Positions 25,687-34,309 are shown, numbered from the stretch's first letter. The stretch is DNA of 64,000 nucleotides from WHSW01 sp963846565 (GCA_963846565.1 CAWJWL010000005.1:310001-374000), one strand, 5' to 3'. Notes: a model not told the origin generated them from the letters alone. Numbers and translations are program-made.

Positions 25687-26578
25687 CGAGCGACTCCACG
25701 CGCGCGCGGTCCGCGCCGCGGCGCTGCGCCGTGGCGAGCACGCTCTCGAGCTGGGCGAGGTTGTTGAACGCCCCCTTGGCGAGGACGGTGCCGTCGAGGG
25801 CGAAGGCGACCGCGTAAGGACTGCCCGGAACCTCGAGCTCCGCCCAGACGTCGGCATCGGCGGCCTCCTCGAAGATGCCGAGGGCGAGCAGCGGGTCGGA
25901 GGCGAGCGAGGCGATCGACGGCCCGAGCGCGGTGCAGACGCGGCAGCCCGGCGAGGTGAAGACGGCGAGGCCGAGCTCCGCGTGGGGGCCGGCTTCGACC
26001 CGGCCGGCGAGCGCGACGATCGAGCCGAGCGGCGGGCCCTCCTCGTCGAGCTCGAGGGCCGCCTGGGGCCCGAGTCGCAGGCGCAGCATCCCGACCTCGC
26101 GGGCGAGCGCGAGCACCGCGATTCCGAGCGCCCCACAGAGGAGCAGGGCGAAGACGAGGCCGAGGCCGAGCCACTGGTCGGTCGAGAGCTCCTCCTCCGG
26201 CAGCAGCGGCAGAGCCGCGAACGCCGCGGCGAGGCCGAGGTTCCTGAGCACCGCGCCCCGGCTCACGGTCGAGCGGGCGCCGAAGCACGCGCACGGGGCA
26301 CCGGCGCGCCCGCGCATCAGGGCCCCGGCCATCGTCCCGGCGAAGAGCGCGCAGAGCGCCGCGGCGCCGAGCATCGCCGCCTCGGAGCCGCCGAGCACGC
26401 CGGCGGCCAGGATCAACTCGGCGGCGATCAGGCCGATCCAGACGATCCACTGGGCGCGAATGTCGTCGACCCCGAAGGTCGCCATCGCGGCGCGGCTCGA
26501 TCCCGGACTCGCGAGCTTCGCGAGACTGGCCCCCGCCAACACCCCCCCGAGGATGAGTCGCCCGGCTACCTCGAGCAT
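25679..26578 (-). CDS. MauE/DoxX-like membrane protein with thioredoxin-fold domain
   Basis: 299 residues. The N-terminal half has four hydrophobic helices and the GAPCACFG motif typical of MauE-type redox membrane proteins. After a fifth helix comes a periplasm-type thioredoxin-like domain with SPGCRVCTAL, a CxxC pair. The family moves reducing equivalents or assists disulfide formation in exported proteins. The fusion of MauE and thioredoxin domains in one chain is known in actinobacteria. A TAGCTT box 6 bases before the ATG suggests a leaderless transcript. Confidence 0.82.
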   Translation of the reverse strand: MLEVAGRLILGGVLAGASLAKLASPGSSRAAMATFGVDDIRAQWIVWIGLIAAELILAAGVLGGSEAAMLGAAALCALFAGTMAGALMRGRAGAPCACFGARSTVSRGAVLRNLGLAAAFAALPLLPEEELSTDQWLGLGLVFALLLCGALGIAVLALAREVGMLRLRLGPQAALELDEEGPPLGSIVALAGRVEAGPHAELGLAVFTSPGCRVCTALGPSIASLASDPLLALGIFEEAADADVWAELEVPGSPYAVAFALDGTVLAKGAFNNLAQLESVLATAQRRGADRARVESLGV

Positions 26579-26584
26579 GGCGTC

Positions 26585-26590
26585 AAGCTA
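26585..26590 (-). promoter_or_regulatory. -10 box for the MauE-type gene
   Basis: Minus-strand TAGCTT ends 6 bases before the ATG at 26578 with no ribosome binding site between, as at the other leaderless starts in this window. Confidence 0.5.
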
Positions 26591-26632
26591 CCAAGCGACG
26601 TACCGCCTGCCGGCAGTGCGAGTCTCCTCCGC

Positions 26633-27673
26633 ATGGCGGTGACCGACAGGGAGACATGGCGGGTTCGCGGTCGGCTCGGCCCGCCGCTTCGGCGTGGAGC
26701 GCTGGTCGGCCTTCCGGTAGCCGTGGTGTTCGCCGTCGGCCTGCCACGGGACACCGACGCCGCCGCCACCCTTGGCTTCGCCACGCTGCTGGCCGGGTTC
26801 ATCGCCTGCGACGCCCCGGCTCGGATCAGGGTGATCTGGCTCACGGCGCTGGCACCCGTCGCCGGGCTCGCCGGCGCGATCGGGGTGCTGAGCAGTGAAC
26901 CGGCCGCGCTCGCGGTCGCGGTGCTCGGACTCTTCGGCGCCGCGGTCGGCTACTGCTCCGCGATCTCCGCGCGTGCGTACGTCGCCGCGCTCACCTGCCT
27001 GCTCGGCATGCTCGTCGCGCAGGGCCTCTTCCTCGGTACCGAAGCGGCGCCGCGGATTTTCGCCTTCGCCACCGCGGGCACGCTGCTTCAGGCCGCCTGG
27101 GCCTCGGTCGTCTGGATCGGCTGGGATCGCAAGCGCGGGCGATTCGATCTCGCCGACGGCCTCCGGGCGGCTGCCCGGGCGTTCAAGGCCAACTTCGATC
27201 TCGCGTCGACGCCGCTTCGCCACGCGCTTCGATTCGGCGCGGCGCTGGGCGGAGCGGTCGCCGTCTACAACCTGATCGACCTCGGCTCGCACGGCTTCTG
27301 GATCCCGCTCACGGTCCTCTTCGTTCTCCGTCCCGAGCGCGGACTGACATTCGAGCGCCTGGCCATGCGCGCCGCCGGCACCCTCGTCGGACTCGTGCTC
27401 GCAATCCCACTGGCGGAGCTGATCGGCTCGGCGGCGCTTCCGGTCGCGATCGTGATCGGCAGCGCCGCCGCGGTCGCGTACGCGTTGCTGACCCTCGAGT
27501 ACGCGGTCTTCACGACCGCGATGACCATGATCGCCATCGTCCTCGTACACGCTCTCGGCGAGCCCGCCCTCGAGGCCGCCGGCGAGCGCGGCGCTGCCAC
27601 CGCGATCGGGATCGCGATTGCGGGACTGGCCTTCCTCGCCTGGCCCGCACGAGCCTCATCGCCCCGGGACTGA
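26633..27673 (+). CDS. FUSC family (aromatic acid exporter-like) membrane protein
   Basis: 346 residues with two clusters of hydrophobic helices. The second cluster carries the family hallmark: GFWIPLTVLFVLRPERG, then the RAAGTLVGLVLA segment, where an Arg followed by a Gly-Thr-x-x-Gly helix is conserved in FusC/YccS/YhcK proteins. The first cluster is a weaker version of the same repeat. These proteins export toxic aromatic acids or are of unknown function. Start ATG 26633 is the first that removes the overlap with the divergent gene's promoter; it has no clear ribosome binding site. Confidence 0.78.
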   Translation: MAVTDRETWRVRGRLGPPLRRGALVGLPVAVVFAVGLPRDTDAAATLGFATLLAGFIACDAPARIRVIWLTALAPVAGLAGAIGVLSSEPAALAVAVLGLFGAAVGYCSAISARAYVAALTCLLGMLVAQGLFLGTEAAPRIFAFATAGTLLQAAWASVVWIGWDRKRGRFDLADGLRAAARAFKANFDLASTPLRHALRFGAALGGAVAVYNLIDLGSHGFWIPLTVLFVLRPERGLTFERLAMRAAGTLVGLVLAIPLAELIGSAALPVAIVIGSAAAVAYALLTLEYAVFTTAMTMIAIVLVHALGEPALEAAGERGAATAIGIAIAGLAFLAWPARASSPRD

Positions 27674-27692
27674 GCGCACCAAACGCCGCCTG

Positions 27693-27730
27693 AAAAGCCG
27701 ACGACCCGGCTCGGCGGGCCGGGTCGTCGG
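27693..27730 (-). terminator. Rho-independent terminator of the RTX-type gene
   Basis: CCGACGACCCGGC (27698-27710) and GCCGGGTCGTCGG (27718-27730) form a perfect 13-pair stem with a 7-base loop. Read on the minus strand it is followed by CTTTTC, so it ends the transcript of the gene stopping at 27757. It also lies just after the convergent FUSC gene. Confidence 0.88.
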
Positions 27731-27756
27731 AAACGCGGGGGTGAGGGCCAGGGCTA

Positions 27757-29448
27757 CTACTTCTTCACCTTGACCTTCTCGCAATCGTTGGAGACCACGT
27801 CGATCGGGTCGACGGTTGCCTTGTCGTTGTCGCCGAGGCCGCACTTGACCTTGTCCTTGTCACCGTCGGCTGCCTTGACCTTGTCGTTGGCGCCGCCGGC
27901 GCGGATGTTGTCCTTGCCGGTACCGCCGACGATCTTGTCCTTGCCGCCCTGGCTCTGGACCTGATCCTTGCCCTTGTCGCCGTTGACCTTGTCCTTGCCG
28001 GTTCCGCCGCGGATCTTGTCGCGGCCGTTGCCGCCCTTCACCTTGTCGTTGCCGCCACTGCCCTGGACGCGATCGTTGCCGTCGTTGCCCTTGACGTTGT
28101 CGTTGTCACCGAATCCCTTGATCAGGTCGTTGTCGTCGTTGCCCGAGATCTTGTCGGGACCGCTGCCGCCGACGATCGAGTCGTTGCCGGCGTCGCCGGT
28201 CGACGAGTCGCTCCCGTTGCCGAGGTCGATCGTGTCGTTGCCCGGGCTTCCGGTGGCCTGATCGTTGCCGTCGGATCCGATGATCGTGTCGCTCCCGTCA
28301 TCTCCATTCATCACATCGTTTCCGTCCTGCCCGTTGATGCAGTCGTCGCCGGGGAGGCCGGTGATGTTGTCGTTGCCGCCACCGCCGCGGAGCAGGTCGT
28401 TCCGCGGCGAGCCCACGATCGTGTTGTTGGCGTTGTCGCCCTGAACGCTGATCCCGTTGATCGTCGAGATCGTCGGGCAGTCGTTGTAGTAGTCGCCGTA
28501 GTCGTTCGCGGGCTTAGTCGGCACTCCGGCGGTGAGCTCGCCGAGGACGCACAGGCCGCCCACCTGACCCGGATTGGGAAGCGGGCCGACCTCCACCGCG
28601 CCGGTGGCGATGTTGAAGCGGTAGACGTTCGTGGTCCCCAGATCGGCGGACCAGAACGAGGTCCCGTTCGGATCGAGGTTGAGCGCGAACCAGGTGTCCT
28701 GGCCCGGCGCATCGTAGGTTGCGACCACGTTGCCGGCGCCGTCGAGGCGCTTGATGTTCACCGCGTTCGCCACCAGCAGGCCGCCGCTGCCGTCACCGGG
28801 AGGAAGCAGCCGGAGGCCGAACGAGGGCCGATCCGGGAGCACGGCGAAGTCCGGAAGCTGGGTGTTCGTCGCCGTGTCGTAACGCTTCACCTCGAATCCC
28901 TCCGAGGTGTAGAAGATGGTGTGCTGGTCGGCAGCGAGGTCGATGTGGTCGGAGCCTCTGTCCTCGACCGCAACGTCGAACGTACCGAGCAGGTTGCCGG
29001 CGGCGTTGTACTTGTAGATGTCCTGGTCGCCGTCGGCGTTGCCGATGTAGAAGTCGCCGTTCGCCGCGAAGCTGATCGACTCGGGATGGTTGCCCGGCGG
29101 AAGGTTGATCGTCTGCACATCGCCGTGCGGGTGCGCGTTCGAGAACTTCACCGCCTGATCGCCCTGAAAGTACGTCCCCCAGAGGTTGTCGCTGGCGTCG
29201 AAGCCACAACCGGTGCTGTTGCCCCCGACGCCGGCCTTGGAGATCGCCTCCTTGAACGTCCCACCGTTGCTGAAGATCTCGTATGTCGCGGGGTTCCCGG
29301 CTGAGCCGGCGAAGACATCGCCGATGGCCCATGTGGCCGCGTGCGCAGCGGCGCCGGGAAGCACGGCGAACGCCGCAATCGCGCTGATCACGATTGTCAG
29401 ACTGCGATCGCTCCGACGACGCTCGTTCGATCCTGAACCTGAACCCAC
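27757..29448 (-). CDS. Secreted propeller-like protein with C-terminal RTX-type repeats
   Basis: 563 residues. A signal peptide (SLTIVISAIAAFAVLPGAAAHA) opens the chain. Then about 300 residues resemble an NHL/SMP-type beta-propeller (FYIGNADGDQDIYKYN, TSFWSADLGTTNVYRF). From about residue 345 there are about twenty nonapeptide units of the GGxGxDxI type that bind calcium in RTX proteins. Early units are acidic, but the last ten carry Lys/Arg (GGTGKDKVNGDKGKDQV), making the tail basic. GTG 29448 has GGGAGAGG upstream. Promoter at 29503-29532 and terminator at 27693-27730 define a single-gene unit. Confidence 0.8.
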   Translation of the reverse strand: MGSGSGSNERRRSDRSLTIVISAIAAFAVLPGAAAHAATWAIGDVFAGSAGNPATYEIFSNGGTFKEAISKAGVGGNSTGCGFDASDNLWGTYFQGDQAVKFSNAHPHGDVQTINLPPGNHPESISFAANGDFYIGNADGDQDIYKYNAAGNLLGTFDVAVEDRGSDHIDLAADQHTIFYTSEGFEVKRYDTATNTQLPDFAVLPDRPSFGLRLLPPGDGSGGLLVANAVNIKRLDGAGNVVATYDAPGQDTWFALNLDPNGTSFWSADLGTTNVYRFNIATGAVEVGPLPNPGQVGGLCVLGELTAGVPTKPANDYGDYYNDCPTISTINGISVQGDNANNTIVGSPRNDLLRGGGGNDNITGLPGDDCINGQDGNDVMNGDDGSDTIIGSDGNDQATGSPGNDTIDLGNGSDSSTGDAGNDSIVGGSGPDKISGNDDNDLIKGFGDNDNVKGNDGNDRVQGSGGNDKVKGGNGRDKIRGGTGKDKVNGDKGKDQVQSQGGKDKIVGGTGKDNIRAGGANDKVKAADGDKDKVKCGLGDNDKATVDPIDVVSNDCEKVKVKK

Positions 29449-29502
29449 TTCGCACCTCTCCCGTGGTAGTTGGTACCTCTCCGCCCGTCCCCCTGTGCGC
29501 CG

Positions 29503-29532
29503 ACCCTACCGCACCGATCGACGGGGGGTCAA
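29503..29532 (-). promoter_or_regulatory. Promoter of the RTX-type gene
   Basis: Minus strand TTGACC (29532-29527), 18-base spacer, TAGGGT (29508-29503), then a leader of about 48 bases with a ribosome binding site before GTG 29448. The rest of the 160-base gap to nadA shows nothing else. Confidence 0.6.
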
Positions 29533-29608
29533 TACCCAACCACCTGGGATCGGTCGGCGCTCGCCTCGAAGGCCGAGCTACGCCGTCAGTGCCGACCGAC
29601 TCAGTGGA

Positions 29609-30688
29609 TCAGCCGATTTGGACCATGCGCTCGATCGGGACCTTCGCCCGCTCCGCGACATCGGCCGGGACCTTGATCTCGAACTTCATCTCCCGCAGCG
29701 AGTCGCGCAGCTTCGGCAGCGTGATCATCTTCATGTACTTGCAGAAGGCCATCCGGTTCGCTTCGATCAGCGTCGCCTGCGGCGCCGCCTGCTGCAGCGG
29801 ATAGAGCATCCCGGTCTCGGTCGCGACGACGAACTCCCCGTCCGGGTTCGCCTGCACGTGCTCGAGCATCCCGGAGGTCGAGAGCATGTGGACTCCGTCG
29901 GACTCGACGTCGCCCGACGCGACGTACTCCATCGCCTGCGTCGAACAGCCGCACTCGGGGTGGATCAGAAACTCGGCGTCGGGGTGCTCTGAGCGGGTGC
30001 GGGTGATGTCGTCGGGCCGGATCCCTGCGTGGACGTGGCACTCGCCGTCCCAGACGTGGAAGCGCCTGTAGCGCTCCGGGTCCTCGGTCAGCCGCGTCTC
30101 GCGGGCGACGAATGAGCCGAGCCACATGTCCGGTCCGAACAGGATCTCGGTCTCCGGGCCGTGCTCTGCCCAGATGTGCTCGACCACCTGGACGGCGTTC
30201 GAGGAGGTGCAGCAGTAGTCCGTCTCCGCTTTCACCTCGGCCGACGTGTTCACGTACATGACCACCTTCGCGCCAGGGTGCTCGGCCTTCCAGGCGCGCA
30301 GCTGGTCGGCGTTGATCGAGTCCGACAGCGAGCAACCCGCGTCGGGGTCGGGGATCAGGACCGTCTTCTCGGGCGAGAGGATCGAGGCGGTCTCGGCCAT
30401 GAAATGCACACCGCAGAACACGATCACGTCGGCGTCGGTGGAGGCCGCCTCGCGGGAAAGACCGAGCGAATCGCCCATGTGGTCGGCGACATCCTGGATC
30501 TCGGGCACCTGGTAGTTGTGGGCGAGGATGACCGCGTTGCGCTCGGCGGCGAGGGCGCGGACCTCGTCGGACATGCGTGCGATCTCCTCCCGGCTCAACT
30601 CCGGGTTCTGGCTCGGCTGAAGTGTCGGCAGCTGCTGCATAGCGGTTGCTCCGATCGCCCCCATCGCATCGAGGGGCATTGCCTTCAT
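29609..30688 (-). CDS. nadA: Quinolinate synthase A
   Basis: 359 residues from ATG 30688; a TTG at 30727 would add 13. It condenses iminoaspartate with dihydroxyacetone phosphate to quinolinate using a [4Fe-4S] cluster. The three cluster cysteines are placed as expected in VFCGVHFMAETA (or the nearby DAGCSLSD), DYCCTSSNAVQV and HPECGCSTQAM. AHNYQVPEIQDVADHMGDS is the typical N-terminal substrate segment. nadC is about 5 kb away on the same strand and nadB is not in the window. No clear ribosome binding site for either start. Confidence 0.93.
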   Translation of the reverse strand: MKAMPLDAMGAIGATAMQQLPTLQPSQNPELSREEIARMSDEVRALAAERNAVILAHNYQVPEIQDVADHMGDSLGLSREAASTDADVIVFCGVHFMAETASILSPEKTVLIPDPDAGCSLSDSINADQLRAWKAEHPGAKVVMYVNTSAEVKAETDYCCTSSNAVQVVEHIWAEHGPETEILFGPDMWLGSFVARETRLTEDPERYRRFHVWDGECHVHAGIRPDDITRTRSEHPDAEFLIHPECGCSTQAMEYVASGDVESDGVHMLSTSGMLEHVQANPDGEFVVATETGMLYPLQQAAPQATLIEANRMAFCKYMKMITLPKLRDSLREMKFEIKVPADVAERAKVPIERMVQIG

Positions 30689-30751
30689 ATGTTCGCCGGC
30701 CCGTGTCGGTTCGTCGACCGACCTCAAACCGGGCGAATGACACCGGGAAGT

Positions 30752-31192
30752 TTAGAGACTCGGATCCGCCGGCACAGAGCCTGAGGCATCCAGGGCCGCG
30801 ATCGCCTCGAGCGCCTGCTCGCGGGTCAGATAGATGCCGAGGAAGTTCACCAGCCCGCTGGGCCCGAGCCTGGCGATCGCGGTCCAGGGAAGATCGAACT
30901 CGTCAGGGCTCGCCTTCCCGCGAACCCGGCTCGCGCCGGTGACGACGGCCCATTCCCCGATCTCTTCGTAGGACCAGCGCACGAGCTCCACGTAGCCCCA
31001 CAGGTCCCCGAGCCGGGCGAACCACTGGCGAAGGCCTTCGTGGCCGTGAAGCGGCGGCCTGCCGATCTGATCGAGGAGCGTCGCCAGGCCGACGTCGGGA
31101 TCGCAGACCCGGCGAGCCTCCTCGAGGCTCGCGGTCTTGAACGCGCGGACGAGGCGGCGCGCAACTTCCTCCTTGTAGCTGGTTCGCTCCAC
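30752..31192 (-). CDS. NTF2-like/SnoaL-like protein
   Basis: 146 residues with the alpha+beta pattern of the NTF2-like fold: helix with VARRLVRAFKTASLEEARR, CDPDVGLAT as the first strand, HGHEGLRQWFARLGDLW, and a strand-rich second half ending at about IYLTREQALEA. No catalytic residues can be named, so enzymatic or ligand-binding function is open. GTG start, divergent from fpg with 26 bases between the starts. One of four NTF2-like genes within 9 kb. Confidence 0.7.
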   Translation of the reverse strand: MERTSYKEEVARRLVRAFKTASLEEARRVCDPDVGLATLLDQIGRPPLHGHEGLRQWFARLGDLWGYVELVRWSYEEIGEWAVVTGASRVRGKASPDEFDLPWTAIARLGPSGLVNFLGIYLTREQALEAIAALDASGSVPADPSL

Positions 31193-31206
31193 CGGTTGCC
31201 TGAGCG

Positions 31207-31212
31207 TAACTT
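31207..31212 (+). promoter_or_regulatory. -10 box for leaderless fpg
   Basis: TAACTT is followed by AGGCGG and then the ATG at 31219. AGGCGG touches the start codon and is too close to serve as a ribosome binding site, so a leaderless start is the better reading. Confidence 0.5.
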
Positions 31213-31218
31213 AGGCGG

Positions 31219-32067
31219 ATGCCGGAACTGCCCGAGGTCGAGATCACGGCGCGACGCCTTTCGGCTGCGCTCACGGGGTCCGAGGTCGAGTCAACGCTCG
31301 CTCCCGGCATGGTGGCGATGAAGACCGTCAACCCGCCGTTGTCGGAGCTCGAAGGCCGCAAGATCGAGGGTGTCTCGCGGATCGGCAAGATGCCGCAGGT
31401 CCACTTCAGCGGCGAGCTGACGCTCCTGGTCCACCTGATGTCGGCCGGGCGGCTCCAGGTCTACGACAGGCGGGCCACGCTCAAGGACCGCCGTTCGCGG
31501 GTCCTGATCCGTACTGCGGACGGCCGTGAGCTGCGCCTGCGCGAGTTCGGCACCAAGCAGCGTGCCTGGGCGAAGCTGCTGCCGTCCGATCAGGTCTCGG
31601 GCGACGAGATGGTCGCCACCCTCGGGCCCGAAGCCTGGCCCGCGCCGCCCCTTCCGGCGCTCGCCGAGGCCGTCGACCAGCCGCGCCACCTGCATCCGCT
31701 CCTCCGCGACCAGCGCGCGATCGCCGGCATCGGCCGCTCCTGGGTCGACGAGATCCTCTGGGAGGCGCGGCTCTCGCCGTTCAAGAAGGGATCCGAGCTC
31801 GAAGGCGAGGAGGTCGAGCGTCTCTACGACGCCCTCGCGATCCTCGGCACGGCGCTCGACCACTACGAGGAGGTCGTCGGCGATCGGGTGCCCGACAAGC
31901 TGCCGATGCCGCTCCAGGTCCATCGCCGCGAGGGCGAGCCCTGTCCGCGCTGCGGGACGGCGATCGAGGTCGTCTACTTCGCCGAGCACCAGACCAACTA
32001 CTGCCCGGAGGAGCAGACCGGGGGCCGCGTGCTGAAGGACCGCAGGCTCTCCCGGCTACTCAAGTGA
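31219..32067 (+). CDS. mutM: Formamidopyrimidine-DNA glycosylase family protein (Fpg/Nei)
   Basis: 282 residues. MPELPEVE provides the catalytic proline and Glu. RIGKMPQVHF carries the conserved Lys, and the helix-two-turn-helix region includes RAIAGIGRSWVDEILW. The C-terminal zinc finger begins CPRC, but its second half reads YCPEEQTGGR: the fourth cysteine is replaced by Glu, so zinc binding may be altered. It removes oxidised purines and nicks the strand. Leaderless start suggested. The Nei subfamily is an alternative. Confidence 0.9.
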   Translation: MPELPEVEITARRLSAALTGSEVESTLAPGMVAMKTVNPPLSELEGRKIEGVSRIGKMPQVHFSGELTLLVHLMSAGRLQVYDRRATLKDRRSRVLIRTADGRELRLREFGTKQRAWAKLLPSDQVSGDEMVATLGPEAWPAPPLPALAEAVDQPRHLHPLLRDQRAIAGIGRSWVDEILWEARLSPFKKGSELEGEEVERLYDALAILGTALDHYEEVVGDRVPDKLPMPLQVHRREGEPCPRCGTAIEVVYFAEHQTNYCPEEQTGGRVLKDRRLSRLLK

Positions 32068-32074
32068 GGCCGCG

Positions 32075-32278
32075 TTGAACGACGACTTCCGCCGCGCGAA
32101 TCCAATCCAGGCCTGCCGTAGCAAGCGCCGCTTCGAGACCGAACGCGAGGCCGACGACGCCGCGTACACAGCGCGCATGGAGGGCCGCGACCTCGGCATC
32201 TACCTGTGCGACATCTGCGGCGGCTGGCACCTGACCTCCCGGAAGGGACCGCCGGAACGCCGCGGGAGGCGCCTGTAA
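32075..32278 (+). CDS. Small Cys/His-containing protein of unknown function
   Basis: 67 residues from TTG 32075, 7 bases after the fpg stop. A very basic and charged sequence (SKRRFETEREADDAAYTARM) is followed by YLCDICGGWHLTS, a Cys-x2-Cys close to a Trp-His that resembles half of a zinc ribbon; another Cys is at residue 14. Tight linkage to fpg suggests co-translation. It may be a small zinc protein, but no family was recognised. The TTG start is the only one in a sensible position. Confidence 0.6.
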   Translation: MNDDFRRANPIQACRSKRRFETEREADDAAYTARMEGRDLGIYLCDICGGWHLTSRKGPPERRGRRL

Positions 32279-32291
32279 GAGCGGGCCCGGC

Positions 32292-32350
32292 GGCTGACCC
32301 GGCGCCCCCGGAGGCGAAAGCCGAGGAGGCGGGCGGAACGTTCGGTATAC
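32292..32350 (+). repeat. Dispersed hairpin repeat, copy D
   Basis: GGCTGACCCG, inner stem GGC-GAAA-GCC, GAGGAGGCGGGCGG, then GGAACGTTCGGTATAC. It fills the gap between the small protein gene (stop 32278) and the oxidoreductase (32364). The left outer arm is degenerate here, while the inner stem is perfect. Confidence 0.85.
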
Positions 32351-32363
32351 GCTCCGGCGCCCG

Positions 32364-33356
32364 ATGCGGGCAATGCAGATCACCGACCTCTCCGGCCCTG
32401 ACTCGGCGCTCGAGCCGGTCGAGCTGCCTGAGCCGGAGGCGTCGCACTTCCTCACCCCTGGCAGCGGCGTGCTCATCGACGTCCACGCCGCCGGCGTCTC
32501 GTTCCCCGAGGTGCTGCAGACGCGCGGCGAGTACCAGATCAAGCCACCGCTTCCGTTCGTGCCCGGCAGCGAGGTGGCGGGCGTCGTCCGATCGGCACCT
32601 GCCGGGGCCAGTGTCGGGCCCGGTGACCGCGTCGCCGCCTTCGGGATGCTCGGCGGCTTCGCCGAGGTCGCGGTGGCTCCCGCGCACATGGTCTGGCCGC
32701 TGGGCGACCTGGACTACGCCGAGGGCGCCGGCCTGATCCTCAACTACCACACCGCCTACTTCTCGCTCGTCACCCGCGGCCGGCTTGGCGAGGGCGAGTG
32801 GGTGCTCGTCCACGGCGCCGCGGGCGGGGTCGGCACCGCGACGCTGCAGGTCGCCGCGGGGCTCGGGGCGAAGACGGTCGCGGTGGTCTCCACCGACGAG
32901 AAGGCGGCGATCGCGACGGATGCTGGCGCCGATCACGTCGTCCGCTCCGACGGTGAGTGGAAGGACCGGGCGAAGGAGATCTCGGATGGCGGCGTCGACG
33001 TCGTCATCGACCCGGTCGGCGGCGATCGCTTCACCGACAGCCTCCGCTCGCTGCGCGGTCAGGGTCGCCTGGTCGTCGTCGGCTTCACCGCGGGCTCGAT
33101 CCCGGAGGTGAAGGTGAACCGGCTGCTCCTGAACAACACCGAGGTCGTCGGCGCCGCCTGGGGTGAGTACGTCCTCCGGCACCCGGACGTCGTCGGCGAG
33201 GCGGGCGAGCGGCTCGCCGAGCTGATCGCCTCCGGACACGTACGGCCGCTGGTGGGGGCCCGCTTCCCGCTCGAGCGGGCGAGCGAGGCCCTGCGGACGA
33301 TCGACGAGCGGCGCGCGACCGGGAAGGTCGTCCTCGACGTCCGCGGGCCGGGCTAG
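32364..33356 (+). CDS. Zinc-type alcohol dehydrogenase-like NADPH:quinone oxidoreductase
   Basis: 330 residues of the MDR superfamily, quinone oxidoreductase branch. The N-terminal catalytic domain has DVHAAGVSFPEVLQTRGEY and PFVPGSEVAGVV, and the zinc-binding Cys/His residues are absent as in the quinone reductases. The nucleotide-binding Rossmann motif is VLVHGAAGGVGTATLQVA, and VDVVIDPVGGDRF is the later family signature. It reduces quinones or activated alkenes with NADPH. The convergent neighbour's stop overlaps its own by CTAG. Confidence 0.9.
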   Translation: MRAMQITDLSGPDSALEPVELPEPEASHFLTPGSGVLIDVHAAGVSFPEVLQTRGEYQIKPPLPFVPGSEVAGVVRSAPAGASVGPGDRVAAFGMLGGFAEVAVAPAHMVWPLGDLDYAEGAGLILNYHTAYFSLVTRGRLGEGEWVLVHGAAGGVGTATLQVAAGLGAKTVAVVSTDEKAAIATDAGADHVVRSDGEWKDRAKEISDGGVDVVIDPVGGDRFTDSLRSLRGQGRLVVVGFTAGSIPEVKVNRLLLNNTEVVGAAWGEYVLRHPDVVGEAGERLAELIASGHVRPLVGARFPLERASEALRTIDERRATGKVVLDVRGPG

Positions 33357-34309
33357 CGCGGCCGGAACGCGTGCCAGATGGAGGCGATGAGCAGGACGCA
33401 CCCGAGCACGAGAGCAACTACCGCGATGGCCGGAGCTCCCTCGCCCCGATCGGCGTCGCCGCCGCTAACGCCTGCAGCGCCTACCGCGGGTCCGGCCCCG
33501 GGGGCGGGCTCAATGGCGAGATCGCTGGTGAACGCCGAGGGATCGGCCCCCAGGGCTTGGAGCTTGCTCACGTACGTGCCCTGCGCGAACAGCTCCGCGA
33601 GCTCCGGCGGCGGCTGCGGGTCGAGCTCGGAGAGCGGGCCGTCGAACGCAGTCGCCAACTCGCTCACGGTCCGCTCGCCGTCGGCGAGCACGTAAACCGT
33701 CAGATCGACCGGCACGGTGCCGAGCTGGGCGAGGCGCATCGGGTAGACGAACTTCTCGGTCGGGAAGGTGACCCGGAGCGGCTTCAGTGCCCCTTCGGCG
33801 CTCTCGGCGAGCCGGATCGCGACGTAGCTCCAGCCCTCCTCGACGTACTCGGCGAAGATCGGCTCCGAGCCCGGCGGCGGCTGATAGCCGTTGTCGGCGA
33901 GCCAGGCCTCGAGCGCGCGCGGGTCAGCGGCGGAAAGTCTCGAAACGTCGTATCCCCCGATCTCCTCTCGTCCGATGACGTCGACCGCCTCCGCTGTAGC
34001 GCCGTCCTCTCCCCCGCCGGGAGCCGCTCCGACGGCCTGAGCGAGCGCGGTCGCCTGATCGAGGTAGGCGAGCGGGTCGCCCTTCTCGATCGCCGCCACC
34101 CCGGGCTCCCCGGGCACCGGCAGGATCACGGCCGGCGGCTCGGGACCGTCGCTGACCAGATCGAGGCTGAGCACGATCTCCTCCGTGCCGTCCCCCTCGA
34201 TCACCAGCGCCTGCTCGTCACTCACGGTCGCCTCGATCGCAATCCCGCACGCGCAGGCGCCGGCGGGAGCGCCACCGGGTACCACCACGACGGCGGCCGC
34301 CAGCACCAT
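33353..34309 (-). CDS. DUF2330-like secreted, C-terminally anchored protein
   Basis: About 318 residues from ATG 34309. Signal-like start (VLAAAVVVVPGGAPAGA) and Cys-containing ACACGIAI opening, followed by a soluble domain typical of DUF2330 proteins (EALVIEGDGTEE-like strand, FVYPMRLAQLGTVPVDLTVYV), and one hydrophobic helix at the C-terminus (IAVVALVLGCVLLIASI). The start is unclear: a longer frame from 34393 or 34378 runs through repeat copy E, which would supply an Arg-rich head. Function unknown. CTAG overlap with the oxidoreductase. Confidence 0.7.
   Translation of the reverse strand: MVLAAAVVVVPGGAPAGACACGIAIEATVSDEQALVIEGDGTEEIVLSLDLVSDGPEPPAVILPVPGEPGVAAIEKGDPLAYLDQATALAQAVGAAPGGGEDGATAEAVDVIGREEIGGYDVSRLSAADPRALEAWLADNGYQPPPGSEPIFAEYVEEGWSYVAIRLAESAEGALKPLRVTFPTEKFVYPMRLAQLGTVPVDLTVYVLADGERTVSELATAFDGPLSELDPQPPPELAELFAQGTYVSKLQALGADPSAFTSDLAIEPAPGAGPAVGAAGVSGGDADRGEGAPAIAVVALVLGCVLLIASIWHAFRPR

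Noticed and set aside
32340..32364. Promoter inside repeat copy D (TATAC at 32346-32350)
   Set aside because: The box is 13 bases from the start codon and the equivalent position in other copies points away from genes, so a general promoter role of the repeat is not supported.
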